A stretch of DNA of 57,747 nt from Domibacillus antri (GTDB lineage Bacteria; Bacillota; Bacilli; Bacillales; Domibacillaceae), in assembly GCF_001936625.1 (NCBI RefSeq), contig NZ_MSDU01000031.1, forward strand, positions 1 through 57,747, given 5' to 3'. Position numbers and translations under genes: made by a program. A model generated the notes under the pieces. It worked only from the letters and a program-made list of their open reading frames with translations. It had not been told where the DNA came from and did no database searches. Each line of letters begins with the position of its first letter. The stretch's first letter is position 1. Below, piece by piece: positions 52,389 through 57,747 of the stretch.

Positions 52389-53285
52389 ATGAATCATAAT
52401 CGTTTTGACTTTTCACCTATTGTGACAAGAAAACCTGTCAAACTTCCTGATGGAGCGCGAGTGGCTCTTTGGGTCATTCCAAATTTAGAGCACTTTCATT
52501 TTGATCAGCCATCTACCTCTATTTACGGAGGGACTGCCGGATTAAAGCCTGATATCTTAAATTATTCCTGGCGTGATTATGGAGTGCGAGTTGGTGTTTG
52601 GAGAATGATTGAGATTATGAAAAAGTACAACATCAGGGGCACAGCTGCGCTTAATTCAGAAGTATGCGCAGGGTACCCGGAAATCATAGAGGCCGGACAA
52701 GAATTAGGATGGGAATGGATGGGGCATGGCAGTACGAATTCCAGGCTGATTACGAATATGGATGAAGCAGAAGAGCATCGGTTAATCAAAGACGTACTGG
52801 ATACGATTCAAGCAAGCACTGGCACGCGGCCAAAAGGATGGCTGAGCCCCGCATTAACGGAAACGGTTCATACACCGGATTTATTAAGAGAAGAAGGAAT
52901 AGAATATTTGGCGGATTGGGTCAATGATGACCAGCCCTATGCAATGAAAGTCAGAAATGGGGACTCATTATATTCGATTCCTTACTCTATTGAAATCAAT
53001 GATATTACTTCATTCCTAAGCTTTGGTCATACGCCGGAACAGTTTTATCAAATGATCATTGATCAATTTGATGTTCTTTATGCTGAAGGAGAAACAAATG
53101 CGAGGGTTATGTCGATTTGTCTGCATCCGTTTCTGATCGGCCATCCGTTCAGAAGCAAGTATCTTGAAAAAGCTTTTTCATATATCACTGCTCATGAAGG
53201 CGTCTGGCTGGCGACAGGAAATGAAATCATTACTCATTTTAAAACGGCCCATCAAGAAGAAATCTATAATCAAATTACCAATTAA
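52389..53285 (+). CDS. polysaccharide-deacetylase-family hydrolase (PuuE/imidase-like)
   Basis: 298 residues from the ATG at 52389 (AAAAAGGAG upstream). NodB-like barrel with GTAALNSEVCAGYPEIIEAG, WEWMGHGSTNS, GWLSPALTETVHTPDLL, and SICLHPFLIGHP (His). No signal peptide, so it acts in the cytoplasm and not on cell wall. Cytoplasmic members include PuuE allantoinase and, to my memory, cyclic-imide hydrolases, both opening cyclic amides. With the amidase two genes upstream this suggests a two-step ring-opening/deamidation route. Confidence 0.8.
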   Translation: MNHNRFDFSPIVTRKPVKLPDGARVALWVIPNLEHFHFDQPSTSIYGGTAGLKPDILNYSWRDYGVRVGVWRMIEIMKKYNIRGTAALNSEVCAGYPEIIEAGQELGWEWMGHGSTNSRLITNMDEAEEHRLIKDVLDTIQASTGTRPKGWLSPALTETVHTPDLLREEGIEYLADWVNDDQPYAMKVRNGDSLYSIPYSIEINDITSFLSFGHTPEQFYQMIIDQFDVLYAEGETNARVMSICLHPFLIGHPFRSKYLEKAFSYITAHEGVWLATGNEIITHFKTAHQEEIYNQITN

Positions 53286-53296
53286 AAACGTTTATA

Positions 53297-53332
53297 AAAA
53301 ATGGCTCGCAAAAAGTTGCGGGCCATTTTTTT
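53297..53332. terminator. terminator after the deacetylase-family gene
   Basis: AAAAATGGC-CGC hairpin with GCG-GCCATTTTT and T-run; also lies behind the small convergent gene at 53365. Confidence 0.88.
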
Positions 53333-53364
53333 ATGTTTACTTCATATCATGTTGTGCGGTTCTC

Positions 53365-53607
53365 TTACCAAACTTGAGCGACTTCAGCTCTCAAGGCAGC
53401 CTCCCAGACAGGTAAAACGGTAAAACCGTCTTTTTGGGCAAGCTCCCAATTTTCATCACCTAAGCGAAGGCCGATCACGACATCGATTCCATGATTTCTA
53501 AGAAAGTTTGCCCGCTGCTGGCCGCCGTTATCCTGATAACCAAGAATAGCAACCGTCTTATTGCTGTAGCATTTAATAATCATTTGCTCAAATTCTTTAT
53601 CGTTCAT
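53365..53607 (-). CDS. stand-alone fragment of ketol-acid reductoisomerase N-domain (KARI-like, 80 residues)
   Basis: 80 residues. Residues 16-78 follow the start of IlvC: KTVAILGYQDNG, ANFLRNHGIDVVIGLRLGD, AQKDGFTVLPVWEAALRAE. The coenzyme loop is GYQDNG instead of GYGSQG, and the protein ends where IlvC continues with its VMLLPD strand; the catalytic C-terminal domain is missing. It has its own start and a GAAGGG ribosome site. Either an ilvC pseudogene piece or a small protein in its own right. Confidence 0.65.
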   Translation of the reverse strand: MNDKEFEQMIIKCYSNKTVAILGYQDNGGQQRANFLRNHGIDVVIGLRLGDENWELAQKDGFTVLPVWEAALRAEVAQVW

Positions 53608-53792
53608 TCTATTGCCCTTCTTTCCCTTTTTATTTATTTAGAAAAGTATAAAGTGTTCTTTTTCTTCTTATTGTACACATGCCTTCTAAGCAAAACAAAT
53701 TGAGTCTTTTAATCACGCCTATTAAGAACTTTAATGTTTTTGAAAGGGGAAAAGCTATTATCTTCTTCTATAGCACAGATAAAAAGAATCAA

Positions 53793-53808
53793 TTTGAAAA
53801 CGCTTTAT
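53793..53808 (+). promoter_or_regulatory. cre-like site 4
   Basis: TTTGAAAACGCTTTAT fits the cre pattern, 50 bases before Rieske B. Just upstream (53764-53775) CTTCTTCTATAGC resembles part of the island operator on the minus strand, but too weakly to call. Confidence 0.45.
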
Positions 53809-53860
53809 ATTTGTATGAAAATAGAAAGAGAAGATAAACATCAAGGGGAGGAAATAACAT

Positions 53861-55141
53861 ATGCTATCTATTAACGATAATCATTTATTAACACAAACAG
53901 GTCCGGACACAACAATGGGCAATGTCTTAAGACAATATTGGATTCCGGCATTTTTAGCAGAGGAACTTCCGGAACCGGATTGCCCGCCTGTACGAGTAAA
54001 ACTGTTAGGTGAAGAATTAATCGGTTTCCGTAATACAAAAGGGGAAATCGGATTAGTGGATGAATTCTGTCCGCACCGCAAAGTTTCTCTCTTTTATGGA
54101 CGCAATGAAGACTGCGGACTTCGATGCGCTTATCATGGGTGGAAATTTGATACGGAAGGAAACTGTGTGGATCTTCCTTCCGAGCCGGCGGAAAGCAAAT
54201 TTAAGAATAAAGTGAAAATTAAGTCGTATCCATGTGAAGAACGCGGCGGCGTGATTTGGACGTATATGGGACCTCCTGAATCCAAACCGGAACTTCCGGA
54301 ACAAGAATGGATGATGGTATCAGACAAGCAGCGCCACCTTTCAAAGAAAATTCAAGAATGCAATTACTTTCAAGCTTTAGAAGGCGGAATTGATTCCAGC
54401 CATGTATCCATTCTTCATTCAGGATCGGTCGGCGGATTAGGCGTTTCTAAAAAAAGCAGCAGTACGTCATTGTTAGCCAGAGATACAGCGCCGCGATTTG
54501 AAGTTGTGGATACGGATTACGGACTTTTAATCGGCGCAAGAAGAGAAGCGGATGAAGAAAACTTTTATTGGAGAATTACACAGTTCTTAATGCCTTGGTA
54601 CACAATGATTCCTCCATTCGGCGGCGCTCCGCGCGGCGGTCATGCATGGGTGCCGATCGACGATGAACATTGCTGGGTATGGAGCTGGAGCTGGACACCG
54701 GACCGCGATTTAACAGAAGAAGAAATTGCGCAAATGAAATCCGGAGCGGGCATTCATCCGTCATTAATACCGGGTACATTCCGTACAAAAGCCAATAAAT
54801 CCAATGATTTCCTGATTGACCGTGACATGCAAAAAAGAGGGGAATCGTTCGCAGGCATTTTCGGAGTTGGTATGGAAGACCACGCCGTTCAAGTAAGTGC
54901 CGGGTCTATCGTTGACCGGTCACAGGAAAAGTTAGGAACAAGTGACACGGCGATTATTAAAGCGCGTCAATGTTTATTAAAAGCAGCGAAATTGCTTGAA
55001 GAAGGAAAAAGACTGCCGGCACTGGATCCGGAAACACATCGAATCCGCTCTGCATCTGTTTTACTTCCGAAAGGTGTTCCGTTCCAGGAAGGCGCGAAGG
55101 AAGCGCTGGCACTTACAGAAAAAGATTTCGAAGCGGTATAA
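53861..55141 (+). CDS. Rieske oxygenase B, phthalate-dioxygenase/demethylase-like alpha subunit
   Basis: 426 residues. Rieske motif C70-P-H72 ... C89-A-Y-H92-GW; mononuclear iron site GGIDSSHVSILHSG (Asp, two His). Same subgroup as Rieske A but divergent, and longer in the C-terminal half with aromatic-rich HCWVWSWSWTPD. No reductase next to it, so it probably shares the YumC-like reductase and ferredoxin. The group includes phthalate dioxygenase, carbazole-type and O-demethylases; an O-demethylase would release formaldehyde. AAGGGGAGG ribosome site. Confidence 0.9.
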   Translation: MLSINDNHLLTQTGPDTTMGNVLRQYWIPAFLAEELPEPDCPPVRVKLLGEELIGFRNTKGEIGLVDEFCPHRKVSLFYGRNEDCGLRCAYHGWKFDTEGNCVDLPSEPAESKFKNKVKIKSYPCEERGGVIWTYMGPPESKPELPEQEWMMVSDKQRHLSKKIQECNYFQALEGGIDSSHVSILHSGSVGGLGVSKKSSSTSLLARDTAPRFEVVDTDYGLLIGARREADEENFYWRITQFLMPWYTMIPPFGGAPRGGHAWVPIDDEHCWVWSWSWTPDRDLTEEEIAQMKSGAGIHPSLIPGTFRTKANKSNDFLIDRDMQKRGESFAGIFGVGMEDHAVQVSAGSIVDRSQEKLGTSDTAIIKARQCLLKAAKLLEEGKRLPALDPETHRIRSASVLLPKGVPFQEGAKEALALTEKDFEAV

Positions 55142-55191
55142 TCAGACATTCATATTCAGCAAATACAACGGAATAGGGTGAGTGGATTCTT

Positions 55192-56286
55192 ATGACGGAA
55201 AAAACATTAGCGGCAGTCGCCACGGGTACGAAACAGACCGAAATAAAAGAAGTGGCTTTACCGGATATCGAATCTGCGGCCGGCATTTTAAAAGTTGAAA
55301 TTGTCGGGGTCTGTGGAACCGATGTTTCCTACTATAATGATCTAAAAGCACCGATGATCTTAGGCCATCATGTTGTGGGGCATATTCACAAAATTGGTGA
55401 AGCAGCCTCTAAACGATGGGGCGTTCAAGAAGGGGACCGTATTGTGATGGAAGAATACATCCCATGCGGTCAATGCGAACTGTGCAGAACGGGATTATAC
55501 CGTTTATGTCCGGATACAAATCCAAAAGTAGATGGGATCCGATATGGCGCTACTCCAATTGATATTGAACCCTCTCTTTATGGCGGGTTTAGCCAATACA
55601 TGTATCTCCATCCAAATGCGGTCATTCATAAATTGCCGGACCATGTACCGGCAGTGGAAGCGGCCCTGGCACTGCCGCTTTCAAATGGATTTGAATGGAT
55701 GCGGATTATCGGAGGAGTCGGGCCTGGGTCTATCGTTGTCATTCAAGGACCGGGTCAACAAGGGCTTGCCTGTGCTTTAGCGGCTAAAGCAGCGGGGGCG
55801 GAGACCGTCATTATGACAGGCCGTCAAAGCAGCTTGGAGCGGTTGAATCTGGCTCTGGAATTAGGAGCTGATTACATTGTGAATGTTAGTTCGGAAAATT
55901 TGGCTGAAAGAGTAAAAGAAATAACAAATGGAAAAATGGCTGACTTGGTCATTGATGTAACGAGCGGAGGAACGGATCCTGTTGTATCTTCATTGGAATC
56001 AGCGAAAACAGGCGGCCTGGTGTTATTAGGCGCTTTAAAAGGCAAACGCTTTAATGACTTTGACCTCGATATTATTTATAACAAGAGTTTAACGATAAAG
56101 GGAGTGCGCGGACACAGCTACAAGTCCGTCCAGATGGCTGTCGAATTTATCTCTTCGGGTAAATTCCCGCTCGCGAAAATGAATTCTCACAATTATCCCT
56201 TAAATGAAACAGACCTGGCTTTAAGAACAGCGGCCGGTGAAATGGATCCATCTCGTCTATTGGTTACTGTTTCACCGTGGCAATAA
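55192..56286 (+). CDS. Zn-dependent dehydrogenase of the MDR family
   Basis: 364 residues. Catalytic zinc site VGVCGTD with ILGHHVVGHI, four-Cys structural site CGQCELCRTGLYRLC, nucleotide motif GPGQQGLA (the usual GxGxxG with Q) and DVTSGGTDPV. Alcohol dehydrogenase, threonine dehydrogenase or ring dihydrodiol dehydrogenase function is possible. It follows Rieske B by 50 bases and is probably co-transcribed, so it likely oxidises the Rieske product or a side-chain alcohol. Confidence 0.85.
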   Translation: MTEKTLAAVATGTKQTEIKEVALPDIESAAGILKVEIVGVCGTDVSYYNDLKAPMILGHHVVGHIHKIGEAASKRWGVQEGDRIVMEEYIPCGQCELCRTGLYRLCPDTNPKVDGIRYGATPIDIEPSLYGGFSQYMYLHPNAVIHKLPDHVPAVEAALALPLSNGFEWMRIIGGVGPGSIVVIQGPGQQGLACALAAKAAGAETVIMTGRQSSLERLNLALELGADYIVNVSSENLAERVKEITNGKMADLVIDVTSGGTDPVVSSLESAKTGGLVLLGALKGKRFNDFDLDIIYNKSLTIKGVRGHSYKSVQMAVEFISSGKFPLAKMNSHNYPLNETDLALRTAAGEMDPSRLLVTVSPWQ

Positions 56287-56380
56287 AATTGTATTGGCAA
56301 GTAGAAGTATCTGGTTCAAAACGCTAAAAAGGAACAGTTGCATCACGCTGTCCGGCGCGAATTGCAGGATAAAAACGAAT

Positions 56381-56427
56381 AAAGCGGCGCAATTCACCTG
56401 AAATAATAGGTGTTGCGCCGCTTTTTC
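56381..56427 (+). terminator. terminator of the Rieske B operon
   Basis: AAAGCGGCGCAA-CACCT pairs with GGTG-TGCGCCGCTTT. Confidence 0.9.
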
Positions 56428-56789
56428 ATTTCATTGCGCTAAAAAGAAATTACTCATTTTGTCAGCGGAAAAAATGCAGAGATTGCCCTGTAAGCTCGTC
56501 CATCATTACTTATGGGGATTTTACCCTGCTTGTTTTAAAAGCTCTTATGGCAGTGCTTAAAGGCTCAATAAAGAGAGGTGTGAAACGGGTACCTTAGGAA
56601 CCCAGTACCAGCAGACCGCTTTTAATGCAATCAGGTCTGTTCACAAGTGTTCGCCTTCTCCTTAGTATTGCGGCGGCGTTATTAACACGTCGTTTGAATC
56701 ACATAATTGAAGCTGCTGATAATAGGTTCCCCGTCATTGACGCGCTGGATGCTTTGAAAAGATTCATTGCGAATAGGATAGCAGAAAAC

Positions 56790-56838
56790 AAAAAAATGTC
56801 TCTGCTTTTCAGGTATTCCTGATCGTAGAGACATTTTC
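56790..56838. terminator. terminator behind the dctM remnant
   Basis: AAAATGTCTCT pairs with AGAGACATTTT, 20 bases past the dctM stop. Confidence 0.8.
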
Positions 56839-56855
56839 ATTTAACTCTTTTAGAA

Positions 56856-57512
56856 TTAAGAGAATATCGATGGTATCCATAAGACGATCGCCGGGAAGTA
56901 AGTGACGATAAAGAGAACAATCACAGAAACGCCAAGGAAAGGCCATACCTGTTTAATTAAAGACTCCAGCTTGACCCCGCCTACACTGGAGGCGACGAAT
57001 AAACCAGCTCCCACAGGAGGTGTTAAACTGCCGATAACTGTATTAATACCTATAATGCCCCCAAGGTGAATTAAATCAATTTCAAACATTTTAGCAATCG
57101 GAACTAAAATAGGCACGAGAATATCGATTGAAGCAATCCCATCCATTACCATTCCGACAAGAAGTAAAAAGATATTCAAGATTAATAGGAAAATAAGAGG
57201 GTTTTCCGAAATAGTACCCATCCATGCAGCAAGAACCTGCGGAATCCGCTCAAATGTGAGAACAAGACCGAATAAATTGGCCATAGCCAGTAACATTGTA
57301 ACGGTAGCTGTAGACAATGCTGTATTAATAAAGACAGTTGGAATGTCTTTAAACTTCAATTCGCGGTAAAAAAAGATCCCTACTATAATGGCAAGAGCGC
57401 AGGCAATGGCTGCGGATTCAGTGGCAGTAAATATACCCAATATAATGCCCAAAATAATAACTGCGGGCACAACCAGCGAGGACCACTTTTCTGTGAATTT
57501 GTGTGTGGTAAC
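56856..57512 (-). pseudogene. TRAP transporter large permease (DctM), 5'-truncated
   Basis: The minus-strand frame codes for about 218 residues matching the C-terminal half of DctM: SLVVPAVIILGIILGIFTATESAA, GMVMDGIASIDILVPILVPIAKMF, GGIIGINTVIGSLTPPVGAGLFVASSV. DctM is normally about 425 residues. The frame runs 14 codons upstream of the GTG at 57470 and meets a stop at 57513, where homology ends. The N-terminal half and the DctP/DctQ partners are missing. Cause: deletion, insertion near 57513, or a contig join. Confidence 0.8.
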
Positions 57513-57747
57513 TTAATTCTACCAGAAAAGGTATTCTTTTTTCTGTTTATTTACAAAAGATATTTTACGCTCTCCGGACTATTAATTTTATCTATTGGTC
57601 GGATAAAATTAATCAATTTGAAAATGTTGTCTCTTTAATTAATAATTTAAATAGAACAACCCGCGTGTTGATTTTGACTAATGTTCCTTAAAGAACCGCA
57701 AAAATAGACCTGCACCGTTGTAAAATGTAAGTACGACCCCACACTGA
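57513..57747. other. window end, no supported gene
   Basis: AT-rich sequence with no frame, hairpin or RNA I can support. The last 35 bases (GTAAAATGTAAGTACGACCCC) look like the terminal region of an insertion sequence, which would explain both the dctM break and the contig end; this is only an impression. Confidence 0.3.

Larger units (their letters stand above)
56287..56855. other. intergenic stretch with terminators, no supported gene
   Basis: Holds the terminator at 56381-56427 and another at 56790-56838. Between them lies AT-moderate sequence with a 65-codon frame at 56625 lacking a ribosome site and any recognised domain; I see no gene. Confidence 0.5.

Noticed and set aside
56625-56822. 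65-codon frame near the end as transposase remnant
   Set aside because: No catalytic motif, no ribosome site, and its end forms part of the terminator at 56790-56838.

Overview
The window looks like an assembly contig from a spore-forming, aerobic Bacillaceae (Bacillus sensu lato). Supporting signs are CotB-type spore coat genes, an HxlR-HxlA-HxlB formaldehyde module, a vegetative catalase behind a perfect PerR box, YumC/Fer-type electron carriers, and a Bacillus-type tRNA cluster. Base composition is moderate and most genes carry strong AGGAGG-like ribosome sites. The left edge lies inside a tRNA operon and the right edge lies just past a truncated transporter gene, both typical contig breaks.

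Layout. 1-1060: tRNA cluster (Asp fragment, Phe-like, Gly, Ile, Tyr, Trp, His, Gln, Leu, Gly, Leu) with terminator. 1.7-7.4 kb: alpha-glucosidase, three CotB-like coat genes, MFS exporter. 7.5-13.4 kb: formaldehyde module, with a Zn-dependent dehydrogenase, hxlB, hxlA, hxlR, then divergent zwf-gnd; two near-identical 40-bp operators abut the promoters of hxlAB and zwf. 13.8-29.3 kb: ordinary chromosomal genes (Gfo/Idh oxidoreductase, YqjF, lipoprotein, CorA, mini-catalase, SLH amidase, MBL hydrolase plus TetR regulator, topoisomerase III, RlmI, AbrB-like, GDPD, KatA) interrupted by a chimeric TAXI-receptor/GntR pseudogene and a G13/C13 hairpin. 29.6-57.5 kb: a catabolic island for aromatic acids.

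The island encodes a complete protocatechuate 2,3-cleavage (pra-type) pathway: class III ring-cleavage dioxygenase, ACMSD-like decarboxylase, semialdehyde dehydrogenase, tautomerase, oxalocrotonate decarboxylase, hydratase, aldolase and acylating acetaldehyde dehydrogenase, ending in pyruvate and acetyl-CoA. It carries two IclR regulators, uptake candidates (MatC-type permease, TAXI-TRAP, two EamA proteins), and peripheral enzymes that should feed protocatechuate: two phthalate-dioxygenase-like Rieske oxygenases, a Gfo/Idh dehydrogenase, two class II aldolase-type decarboxylases, a YumC-type ferredoxin reductase with a [4Fe-4S] ferredoxin, an isochorismatase-type amidase, a polysaccharide-deacetylase-type hydrolase and an alcohol dehydrogenase. 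No 4-hydroxybenzoate hydroxylase is present, so the entry substrate is probably a phthalate-like or other dicarboxylated/alkoxylated aromatic.

Four copies of a 33-bp site precede the four main island transcription units in the same orientation, each with its right half forming the -35 box. A fifth, diverged copy sits before one iclR gene. Four CcpA cre-like sites suggest catabolite repression. A Rieske demethylase in the island would release formaldehyde, which the hxl-zwf-gnd module could assimilate or oxidise; that link is inference.
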